This document shows positions 1 to 9,685 of a DNA stretch of 64,000 bases, piece after piece. This DNA comes from Nannochloropsis oceanica (taxonomy: Eukaryota > Sar > Eustigmatophyceae > Eustigmatales > Monodopsidaceae): the NCBI GenBank assembly GCA_004519485.1, contig CP038131.1:1-64000 (forward strand). Reading direction: 5' to 3'. How positions within the stretch are numbered: position 1 is the first letter of the stretch; every line of letters starts with the position of its first letter. The translations under genes were made by a program, and so were the position numbers. Below the pieces are notes generated by a model, which was given only the letters and a program-made list of their open reading frames with translations, was not told where the DNA came from and searched no databases.

Positions 1-471
1 CCTAAGGACATGCAAAACACTGAAGAGTACTACCTGATGAAGCTGGATCTGGCGCGAAACCGACTGCTGACGTATGGCACGGTCTTCGCCTTGGTTAATA
101 TGATGTTCGCATTCGGCTCGCTGGTCGCGGGCATGTTCGGTAAGCCCCTCCTTCCCTCCTTCTCTCCCTCCGTCCCTCCGTCCCTCCGTCCCTCCGTCCC
201 TCCTTACTGTCCTCCTCCTCTCTTTCCCCCCCTCTTTTCTGTCTTCTCATGGGAAAATCCATTCTTCTAATCATCACCCCTTCCCTCCTCATCATTCCCT
301 CCCCATTCCCCCCAAGGGATGAACCTCAACAACGGCCTGGACGAGGACAGTGGCAGTCCTGTCTCACATCAATCTTTCATTCGCGTCACCACGGGCGTCG
401 GCTCCCTTATTGTATTTTCCGTCGTGGTTGTTGTCGTCTGGATGCAAAAGGTGGGGATGCTGGTCAACTAG
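1..471 (+). CDS. Mrs2/CorA-type magnesium channel, C-terminal part (5' partial)
   Basis: The reading frame enters from the left edge. Exon 1 (to 139) and exon 2 (317-471) join across a GT-AG intron (140-316) filled with CCCT repeats. The splice restores the diagnostic Gly-Met-Asn motif: exon 1 ends in AGMF plus the first base of a glycine codon, and exon 2 supplies the rest and MN. Upstream is the family's helix signature (NTEEYY then LDLARNRLL), followed by the first membrane helix (LVNMMFAFGSLVAG). A second hydrophobic helix (GVGSLIVFSVVVVVVW) lies just before the stop at 469-471. Mrs2 proteins are pentameric Mg2+ channels of mitochondrial, plastid or vacuolar membranes; the location cannot be told without the N-terminus. 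The gene converges on threonine synthase. Confidence 0.88.
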
Positions 472-1172
472 CCCTTCCTCCTTTCCTCCCTCCCTCTCTC
501 TTTTTTCGCCCTTTTCCGAGAGAATATGAAGCGAGAAGGCAATCGAAGGAGGCATGGACAAGTGCGCTACCAAAACATGTGTGAAATAGAATGAAATAGA
601 AGACCAAAGATCACCGAGAAGTACGTGAGGGGAAGGGTGCCATAACCCAGGCAGGTGTTTCGAAGAGAATGGAAACATCAAGGCTGGCTGCCTTCAATAC
701 TATATGCAAGGTAGATGGCCACATACCACAGCCTTAAATGAGGAGGTAGATGACTGAAAGAGCCTTCGACACAAGGCGGATGACCACATACCACAGCCTT
801 TAATATAAGGATAGAGATGGTCACATGAAAGAGTATTGGCGGAAGAGTCTTGTAAACAGGGATGGCCTTGCAGGACAGCATTAACAGCATTAAATAAGAT
901 GAAGGGATGACGACATCGAGAGGGATAGAAGGGAATGAGATGAACACGTAGAATCAAACTCGAAATGGGGCCATCAGCCAACACGAGGAAGTGAAAAATG
1001 AAAGACAATAGAATGAGGTAAACAAAAAAGAAATGCACAATAACACATAGACATTTTCCCGGAGCGAATGACACGCTTGAAGCCAAAAGGTGGCTGTATA
1101 TCACTTTCCTCTTCCTCCTCTTTGTCCTCTCTCTCTCCATCTTCTCCTCTCGTCCCCATCTACGCTTAATAC
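472..1172. other. Convergent intergenic region with a short tandem duplication
   Basis: This lies between the stops of the Mg2+ channel gene (+) and threonine synthase (-). No convincing coding sequence was seen. A degenerate direct repeat with a 65-base period covers about 704-803. Confidence 0.6.
704..803. repeat. Imperfect tandem duplication, period 65 bp
   Basis: The sequence CCACATACCACAGCCTT starts at 719 and again at 784. Similar flanking bases (CAAGGTAGATGG versus CAAGGCGGATGA) extend both copies to the left. Confidence 0.7.
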
Positions 1173-3300
1173 TCACTCCTCCCCCCCCCCCCCCTCCTCC
1201 TCCTCCTCCAACCATGCCACCTCCTCCTCCAGCCTCTTTCTCCACCTTTCCCGTTCCCCCGCACCATACACAGGACATCCAATCCCTTCCTTCCCCCCTC
1301 CCTCCTCCCTCCTCTTCTTCGCCCTTGCCACCTCCTCCCCCACCCCCAAAAACAGTGGCCCTCCCCCTCCCTCCCTCCCTCCCTCCCTCCTCATCACCTC
1401 TACTGCTTCGTCCTCCGATTTCAGATGTAAAGCCTTTTGAACCGTCTGGGCAAATTTGGCCGGATGCGCACATCCCATGCAAACCACCCTCTCCCCCTCC
1501 CTCCACCCCTCCCTCCCTCCCTCCCTCCTCTTCCCTGCTGCCACCGTCACACCCACGGCCGTGTGTGGGTCCAGGAGATACCTCCCATCCTCCTTCCCGC
1601 CCTTATTCCCTCCCTCATAGACTGCTTGAATGGTGGCTTCTACCTCCTCCTCCCTCACAGGTAAAGCACACTCCACTCCCCAACCGATGAGGTGCCGAAG
1701 GAGGGAGGGAGGGAGGGCCGTCGACCCCCCTGCGTAAAACCTTTCCATCGACTTGCCAATCTCCCTGCCTGTCAGAGGGACATCCCCCCCCCCCCCCTCC
1801 CCTCCCTCCCTCCCTTGCCAAGAGACTCAAGATTCTCTCCACGTTATAAGCGCTTTGAATGTCCATCGCTGGACTATTCGTCTGGATCACCCTCCCTCCC
1901 TCCCTCCCTCCCTCCTTCCCCCACACCCCCTCCCTGACCACCCGGCTTAAGACAACTCCGTTGCGATTCGTGGCCATGAGGAGACGATGCACGGGCAGGC
2001 CCATCATCGCTGCCAATAAACCCGCTGTGATATGTCCTGCCGCGCCCGTAGGCACAACAAACGAGAGGAGTGGCAAGGGGGAAGCAGGTACTGACCCTAC
2101 TTTCCTCCCTCCCTCCCTCCCTCCCTCCCTCCCTCCCTCCTCGGGGGGAATGAGGTGGAGGTAGGCATAAAAATAGTGAAAGATTTGAACCAGGAGACGC
2201 ACGATGTTGACACTGTTGAGACTGCCTAGGCAGTGGTGGGACCTGAAGGGAGGGAGGGAGAGAAGGACGGAGGGAGGGAGGGAGGGAACGAGGGGTTAGT
2301 TAAGTGAGCAGCGACATGTGTGGGTAGGTAGACTTGTTTTCACAGATGCCAAGGGAGGGAGGCAGGGATTGAGGGATCGAGGGAGAGAATAGCACGCGCT
2401 GTCAAGCGCGTAGAGAGCGAGGGAAGGAGCGAGGAAGGGAGGGAGGGAGGGAGGGAGGAAAAGACAAGCAGACAGGCCATACCTATAATCTTTATCCTGA
2501 AACAATTCGGCGATAGGTTCGTCCAGATCATCGCTTGTCCCCTCCACTGCCACCACCCGCACGTTCCCCCTCTTCTTCCCTTCCTTCTTCCTCCCCCCTC
2601 CCCCTCCCCCTCCCCCTCCCCCTCCCCCTCCCTCATGCGCGGCCAGCATCTGAGCTTCCTGCAAGGGACTGACCCTCCCGAGGGGGTATAATACTATCAC
2701 CCTCATGTTCTCTTTGCCCTTAACTGCCGCTGCTGCTGAAGGCCCCGTGTCTCCTGATGTGCCAACTAGAAAGGTCATTTTTTGGTGTTGCTTGAAGAGG
2801 TAGAAGTTGAGGAGATGAGCTAAGACTTGCATGCCTAAGTCTTTGAATGCCAAGGAGGGCCCGTGGAACAATTCGGCGATATAGAGGGAGGGAGCAGAGG
2901 AGGGGGAGGAGGAGCAGGAGGAGGAGGAGGAAGAGGAGGAGGAGGAGGAGGAGGAGGAGGACGACGACGACGAAGGCCACGGCAAGGCCTTGAATGTCAC
3001 CACCTCGGGCGTAGCAAAGGAGGCAAAGCTGGCGTCCACAATCGCTTCCAATGGCACTTCCTCTTCGGTCTTCCCGTCGTCCTCGTCCCCGTCGTCCGTC
3101 ACAAACAAAGCCAAGAGCCTGGTGACTAATTGGGGATATGAGAGGCCTCTCCATTCTTCCAGCATCGCAGGCGTCACCTGCGGGATGCGCTCTGGTAGGA
3201 GCATGCCTCCGTCCGGAGCCCATCCTGCTAGCACGGCTTCACGAAATGTGAGGCGCGACGAAGAGGAGGAAGATTCTCCTCGGGTGCTAATGTACCGCAT
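1173..3300 (-). CDS. Threonine synthase (PLP enzyme)
   Basis: Converts O-phosphohomoserine to threonine, the last step of threonine synthesis. The protein reads MRYISTRG at the classical start, then the PLP-lysine motif GPSLAFKDLG, the phosphate loop GTSGDTG, and in later exons LNSVNIVRLLVQIFHYFYAY, FVVPTGAAGHITAG, SPAMDIQSAYNVERIL and YLLDPHTAVGV, which is the order of the long fungal/bacterial-type enzyme. Exon 1 runs from about 3300 to 2483, exon 2 starts at 2242 (an arginine codon is rebuilt across the junction) and exon 3 starts near 1768. The stop is at 1173-1175. The frame stays open upstream of 3300 but has no ATG, and a CTTCAG acceptor sits just upstream, so a first exon, perhaps with a plastid-targeting peptide, is probably missing. 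Poly-Ser and Gly/Glu/Arg runs from microsatellites interrupt the conserved core. Confidence 0.9.
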
Positions 3301-4566
3301 AGGGCGTTGGGTCGTGACTATCAATACTCCTGTGGTATTGCTGAAGGGAGGAGAGGGAGGGAGTAGGAGAGTAAGGTGTATTGAGCAAAGAGCCAGGCAG
3401 GTGATAAATAGCCGGGTAAGTACAAAGGGGTGGGTACATGTGCCTGCGTTGGCCCCGCAGAACGCGAGACGAACGACGAACACTGCCGAGTTGAAGGTCC
3501 ATCATGGTGTTCCGTGGCACGAATGGGGGGATGGCAAAATGCATTGGGGTGAAGTGTTACGGACTCCTGAATACTAGCTAACGAAATGGAATTATAGCAG
3601 CAATATTGCTCATCCATCGAGCATTTTAATTTCGCCTGTAAAAGCTTTGAACTGGAGGCCTGGTGTGAGTCCCTAGGCCCCGCGGGGTTCTCGGGAATAA
3701 CAGAATACAACCAAAACACTGCCCCCCCCCCCGCCCCCCCCCCACAGGGAAAAAAGGCTGACACACTGCTGAGCCTGCATGACGCTTGGCCCTCTACTCT
3801 CCTTCAAGAACCTCTACTCTCCTTCAAGAGAAAGAAAGAAGCCGCTAAGCCTGAAACTTTTGTTTTTTTTGTTTTTGTTTTTTTTTGCTTTTTGTTATCA
3901 CAGTGCTGTCGATTGTTGGTCTGTTTTGTGTGTTTGAAACAGGTGGTAGCACCGGATATGGTGGTTATAGTGGGTTGCCGCCCAATCTATCTCCGTTCTC
4001 TCCCGCCGAGCAAATCAAGAGCCCTCCAAGCGGGACACCACGTATATATATTCATGTACATACCACCATACCACCACTTCCAGGAGAGGGATAGAGGACA
4101 ACTTAACCCACAAACAAGCAAATGATCGTCCACAAGCACAACCACAATCCCACCGACTCCACAACTAACAACTTATACTACTCGACCTCCTCCTCATCAT
4201 CTTGTACTGTACAGTGAGACCAAGGCCTGCGCTTCCTCCCTTCCTACTTTCCTGAAGAACCTGCCAACCCCCTGCCCATCCCCTTTCCTTCCTCCCTTCC
4301 TTCCTCCTCGATGCATCGGGTCGTGACATAGACTTTTGTCTTGATTTTGATTCACCTTACTACAAATCTTTTTCTTTGTGTTTGTCGACCACCGCCTTCA
4401 CACTCCTTTTCGTCATACTGCTCAGTCTCGCGCCCCTAACTCTTCTCCTTATCTCTTCCCTTTCCCTCTCCACATGAAAGGGACTGACCATGAAGAGTAC
4501 TCCTCTATTCATTCCTCGCTTCCATGCTTTTTCCTCTTTCTTTTTTTCAACCAAGACACCGACGGG
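3301..4566. other. Intergenic, probable upstream region of threonine synthase
   Basis: No recognisable gene. It may hold the missing first exon of threonine synthase between about 3330 and 3760. A 20-base direct repeat (CCTCTACTCTCCTTCAAGA twice) lies at about 3791-3830, followed by a T-rich run at 3860-3892. Confidence 0.4.
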
Positions 4567-5113
4567 CTAGGAGGAAGCAGCGGCAGCAGCGGCCGCAGCA
4601 GCAGCAGTGGAAGGGACAGGCGTATGCCCCTCACTCTTGGAACGAGGACGGGGCGGAAGGGCAGGACCTAACGCCTTCTTGCCCGCCCCTCTGCCTCCTC
4701 CTCCTTCTGATGCACCTGCTGCCCCCAAAACACTCTTTTTCTTCCTTTCCCCTCCTCCCGCACCAACCCGGCCAGCAGACCCCGGAGGAATGCGCGTTCC
4801 TCCCCCACCCATAGTTTTCGGTGGGGTGGACGGAAGGGCAGAGGAAGAATACGAGGATGGCGCATTCTTGTTCTGCCAGTGCTCGAACATGACTTGCGCG
4901 AGACGAATCAACGAACCCATTCCGCCGTGACCGGGAGAGCCGGAGTAGTGATCAGAGGGAGAGGAGGAGTGCCGGTGACCGTGATGGTGCCCGGTCCCCC
5001 GAGGCTTGTTATTATTCGAGGGAACGCTCAAGGGCTGGGTGGCGGTTGACGCGCGAGCCAGGCGTGTTTGGGAGGACGGGGGAGGAGGGGCGAGAATGAC
5101 ACCGGGCATGGCT
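4567..5113 (-). CDS. Hypothetical Ala/Ser/Gly-rich protein (weak)
   Basis: An open frame from the methionine at 5113 (MPGVILAPPPPSSQ) to the stop at 4567 codes about 180 residues. Most are low complexity: a His-rich stretch near residue 40, Gly-rich and Lys/Arg-rich runs, and a C-terminal alanine tract encoded by GCN repeats. One segment (MGSLIRLAQVMFEHWQNKN) looks like an ordinary amphipathic helix. The frame also stays open upstream to 5388. No family is recognised. A microsatellite-driven chance ORF is possible. Confidence 0.25.
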
Positions 5114-6690
5114 ACTATTGCTGGAGGCGAGGAGCTAAGATAGAAGGAGCAGCAAGGTAACCAGGCCACGGCGGAGCCCAGGCCAGGAAGGCCCCTGTAA
5201 GAGTGATTGTGTATTGTGTGGTGCCGTGTGGGTTTCCATGACAAGGTAGAGTGACGGTGGTTGGATTGAGGACATGCTTCCTTCCTGTCTTTCTTGCTGG
5301 CTACGCCCCCAAGCGAGCGATCCTTTTTCTCTCGTGGTTGGGCCAACCCCGGGCCAAACGGACGTGTGCGTGCAAACCGGTAAAGCACATAGCTTTAGCG
5401 AAGATAGGTGGACCAAAGGCATAGACGCACGTTGCATGTGTCATGGCTGTGGTATGTAAGAGGGAGGTGTCAAAAATTTTGCAGGCTGGCCCCCAAATCA
5501 TCGCCGTATGGCCAGAAGGACTTCATAATCTTTCTTGGAGTTTCCTACAATCCTAAAATTATGGCGTACCAAGGTAGCACTTGCATGGGCCATTCACACT
5601 TTACCGCCGCGTTTGTGCATCCATTGATGGTGTGAAGACGATACATGATATGAAAACCGGTATTGTGTAAAAACTTCTGCTGGTTGATTACTTACTTTGA
5701 GTGTCGACTTAGACGGCCTCTCCCCTTTTACTTTATGCCGCTTTTGCGTTGTACTCACACTTGCTAACCACGGATGGCTTATACTTTAGCAGGGTGTATG
5801 CTATTTATCCACGGACACACTGGATGCTCACTGAGTACAAGCTCCTCTCTCCCTATTCCCCCATTCCTGCTGATGAATCAATGTTCACATGCCCACAAAC
5901 CCTCATATTCATTCGCCCTTTATAATTAATTTCTCTGACTCTTTCAAACCATGTGTTTCTCCTTCGACTGATTCGCCCTTTCGCCTCTCCACCTCGAAGT
6001 CCCCTTCACCTTCTTTTCACCTTCTTCATGCCCGCCTTACGACTGACACGAACGATTAAATGTAATTTCTTCCCCCCTTCAACCAATTTCTATTCTTTCT
6101 TGCACACAAATCCTTCGATGCCTCATTCCTCTAATGAGGTACTATACCATCTATCACACGTCCATTTTCCTCCCTCCCTCCCTCCCTCCCTCCTTTGTAA
6201 CACTTCACAGAAGCTCACGTCTAATTGTTATTTCTCCCACCAACTCTCCCATGGTTCCTCCTCCCCCTTCCTCCCATCCTCGTCGATCTCGACCTCTCCT
6301 GCGGCTCCTGTGTCTCCTGCTTCAGGTCTTTATTCTTCGTCGTCCCTAACTCTCCCCGTCGGGCGGTTGGCATTTCTCGGTGGAAAATCCAGGACTCTCC
6401 GCCCGGCTTGAGGCTCCTGGCATGTGCTTCGCCTGTAGGTGTGTGAGTGAGGGAAAGAGAGCGAAGGAGTGATGAGTATGGAGGCACATTGACACCGCCT
6501 CTTGGACACCAAAATTTTGCCTGTGGGAGGGGGAGTGAGGGAAAGAGAGCGAAGGAATGATGGCTAAAAGGGCGCATTGACATCCAAACTCCGTCCAACC
6601 TGCTACACGCATCACTTGTTTTATGCGTTCGAGTGTGTGCGATTATGCGTTTGATTGATATGGTTGATTGGTTGATTTGAGTAATGCTTT
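5114..6690. other. Intergenic region, no gene recognised
   Basis: About 1.6 kb without a convincing gene on either strand. The right part holds CCCT repeats (6170-6192) and an 88-base tandem duplication (6431-6606). Confidence 0.45.
6431..6606. repeat. Tandem duplication, period 88 bp, two diverged copies
   Basis: Copy 1 starts at 6431 and copy 2 at 6519. Both begin GCCTGT and share GAGTGAGGGAAAGAGAGCGA and a later CATTGACA block, with scattered differences. Confidence 0.75.
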
Positions 6691-8478
6691 TTATATATGT
6701 ATAGGGGGCAATGGACGCGAATCCTCCTTGGCTTCCGCATGCCTCCTCCCTCTCCTCCTCCAGCCCTCCCTCCCTCCTTCCCTCCCTCCCTCCCTCACCC
6801 CTGCCCCCATAGACTCACAAAAGGTAATCATGCGACTGTGCAGCAGCTGGGGTGAGTCCAACCAGACCGAAATATACGTCACCCCCCCTCCTCCCCATCC
6901 TCCTCCTCCCTCCCTCCCCCCTTTGGTGGAGGAGGAGGAGGAGGAGGAGGGAAATTTGGCAACTATTTTCACTTGTCCGGTGCGGGTCGGGGTTTTGAGA
7001 ATTGAGATCCAGCCTGAAGACATCAAGGGGGGAAAGGAAAGCGGGAGGGAGGGAGGGAGGGAGGGAGGGCGGGAGAGCGGGCGGGGTCGTCGGTAACATG
7101 CATCAAGTACAGGTCCACGTATGCATCTTACTATCAACAGTCTCCCCTACCTCCCTCCCTCCCTCCCTCTTGCCCATATTCGTTTTTCCTTCCTCGCAGC
7201 CGAGGGATCCTTGGTATCCTCCACGTGTCCCTCTCCTGCCCCCCTTTCCCTCTCCCTCCCTCCCTCCCTCTTCCTCCCTTCCCACTCACCCACGATAGAC
7301 CGCCACGGCAGACTCTCCAATTCCTCCTCTTCCTCCCCCCCCTCCTCCTCCCCCCTCCCTCCCTCCTTCCACCGACGATGGCCGAACGCCAGTCCTGCCC
7401 ACGTCACGTGCAGGGCGTTCGGTTCTCTCCCTCCCTCAAATGCACGCGCAAGGAAAGGGGGAGGCAGGGAGGGAGGGAGGGGGCGAGGAGGGGAAGGAGG
7501 GGCAGGAGGAGGGAGCAGTGGGACGATGCCTCCGTCGACTGCGAGGGAGGAGGGGTGGGTATACGCAGGAGAAATGGCAAGAGGAGCAGCAGCCGCAGCA
7601 ACAGCAGCAGTAGCAGCAGCCCCGGCATGAGTAGCAGGAGGAAGAGGAGGAGGAGGAGGAGGAGGAGGAGGAGGAGGAGGAGGAGTAGGAGTAGGAGGAG
7701 GAGGAGGAGGAGAAGAAGGGGAAGGAGCCATTGTCATCGCTGCACGGTTGCAGGGAATGACCTCCCCTTGGACGAATCGCAGGATTGACAAGACGTAAGG
7801 CGCAGTCATGCCCCTCCCTTTCTCAACCCTTCCTTCCCTCCCTCTCTCCGCGAGGAGAATGCCATGCCGTTGTCGGAGCCATGTTCGAAGGAGGGAGGGA
7901 CGGAGGGAGGCCGCGCGACGGGATAGGCGGGAGAAGGGGAGGAGATCGACGAGGGGAAGGAAGGTGGCTATTTCCCGCCAGAGGGCTTCAGAGAGAGAGT
8001 GGTTGTCGGTATCAAGAACGAGGAGATGGAGGGGGGGCCGGGAGGAGGAGGAGGAGGAGGAGGAGGAGGAGGAGGAGGAGGAGGAGGAGGGGCGTATGGC
8101 TGGAAGGGAAGGCAGCGAAGAAGGACTGTCGTTGCTGCTGCTGCTGTTGCTGCTGCTCAGGCCGTTGCTTCTTCCGAAAGAGGGCCAGTGCACGGCAGCA
8201 ATACGTGTCACGATCGTGGTGCGGGAGAAAGAGGAAGAGGAAGGGGGGGAGGAGGAGGAGGAGGAGGATTCTTGTTTCTCAGGGCTGTTCGTGCTGCTAC
8301 TGCTGTCGGCAACGCTGCAGTGGCCGTCATGGTGGTGGTAGGGTCGATGACTGATGTCGATCAATCTGCCCCTCCTCGTCGTCGGGTAAGGGGTTACATG
8401 CGCCGTTACATGAGAATCACCGGCGCCAGTAGGAGCGGCTGTGGGCGGGGCGTGTTCCATGGGCACACCAAGGCGCAT
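6690..8478 (-). CDS. Putative F-box-like protein, multi-exon, low-complexity rich
   Basis: Exon 1 (8478 to about 7290) codes a Ser/Pro/Ala-rich protein with one ordered segment near residues 155-205 (LSEALWREIATFLPLVDLL then FSRLSRRAASLRPSLLR). Its leucine/proline pattern resembles an F-box, the Skp1-binding part of ubiquitin-ligase adaptors. The exon ends with a good donor (GTGAGTGG from 7289). A possible exon 2 starts at 7235 (EGHVEDTKDPSAARKEKRIW). A better exon lies at 7013-6799 (GWISILKTPTRTGQVKI ... VTYISVWLDSPQLLHS), bounded by CTTCAG and GTGAGG. The joins between and after these are not resolved. The gene is probably real, but the F-box call is an inference from a weak pattern. Confidence 0.35.
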
Positions 8479-8984
8479 AGAGGAGAAAAGAAATATGCAG
8501 TTTCAGTGTTGGAATTGTGTATGCACGCAATGTGACAAATACGGCGTGTCTTTGTCCTCGCTTTCCCCTTCTCTTCGCGCAGGTTGAACAAATATGCATT
8601 AAGAGATGAATTCGAGCCGTTCACACCCCTACAATGACCTGCACACACCCATGGCATCGGGCATACACACTCAAACCAACATACCTCGTGACTCTGGCTC
8701 CTGCTTTTGGTGCTCTAAGCTCTCCTGTTCCTCTTCTTGCGGCACCTTAGCCGCGGCGGTCGCTGCTGCTGCTGCTGCTGCTGCTGCCGTCGCTGTATGG
8801 AGTGAACAAGTCAGTTCCTATGTACGGGCACCAAACTCGGCGAGCACTTGTCCATGACAAAAAAATCACATGCCATTCTCACATACCTCGTTCTCCTTCT
8901 CTTTCTCCTCCTTGTTGTTGTTGTTGCTGCTGCTGCTGCTGCGGCTGCTGCTGTTGCTGATGTTGCTGCTCATGTGGGCCCTGC

Positions 8985-9018
<34 letters not shown>

Positions 9019-9685
9019 GAAAACACTTGGGGCGTCGGGGAGTAAGGCGTCGCAACCATCGGTATACTATCATAGCGGAAGGAATAAGTGGAGCTGACGG
9101 CATCTTTGCACGCGCTGTGGCAGTGTGTTTCGTGGGAAAATGAAAAGATGTAGGGGTTGGTTCACTCGGAAGTGCCTCTGTAGTTGAAGAGGCAGAGGGG
9201 CCGCTTTTGGGAGTATTGAAAACAAGGTCAAAAGGACCAAGCCAACGTCCGATAAAACAGCCAAAACACCGCTTGGTGACTCACAATGTTGTGCTTGCCA
9301 AGTTCAGTCATTGCCAAAACCTCAGTGGTTTTGATGGCATGGGTCCCCCCGCACGCGAACAAAAGCCGCCCGCGGACTTCGTGCGTTCCTCATCTCTTGC
9401 TTCTTGGGCGAGGAGATGATCAATGATGCGGCTCTCGTTTGTTTTCCATTTGCTTTACCAAAATGACACCCTTTATGCAACATACCATTTTGCATGATAG
9501 ACAGAAAGGGCGAGCTGCTTGGGGTTGTCCTCTGAGTGGTAGAATTGCCTCGGGTGGGAAGCCGCCGCACGGCACATTTTCTAGCCAGAAACGAACATAA
9601 AGTTTTGCTATCTTGCCTCCTCCTCCTAATGCTTCGCACCCCTCACATCCCCAATAGCCCTACGACCCGCTCCGTCACAGCAATC
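8479..9685. other. Intergenic region with CAG/CTG repeats and a possible exon
   Basis: Minus-strand CAG and GCA repeats lie at about 8755-8790 and 8915-9020. One minus-strand frame (about 9065-8905) codes a Gln tract followed by Ser/Asn and KEEKEKENE, ending at a good donor (GAG|GTATGTGAG). It could be an upstream exon of the F-box-like gene but has no visible start. The rest, up to the TOM70 start at 9686, shows no recognised gene. Confidence 0.35.

Noticed and set aside
3301-3483. Hydrophobic N-terminal extension of threonine synthase (LFITCLALCSIHLTLLLPPS)
   Set aside because: The frame has no ATG here, only a GTG, and the stretch resembles a polypyrimidine tract before a CTTCAG acceptor. 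It is more likely intron; a real targeting exon may lie further upstream.
7103-7150. Aldo-keto-reductase-like snippet (AYVDLYLMH) on the minus strand
   Set aside because: Only nine residues match, no other AKR block is present around it, and the neighbouring exons do not fit that family.
8879-9103. Poly-Gln/poly-Ala ORF
   Set aside because: CAG repeats give open frames in all three phases. One phase might be an exon, but there is no start or family evidence.
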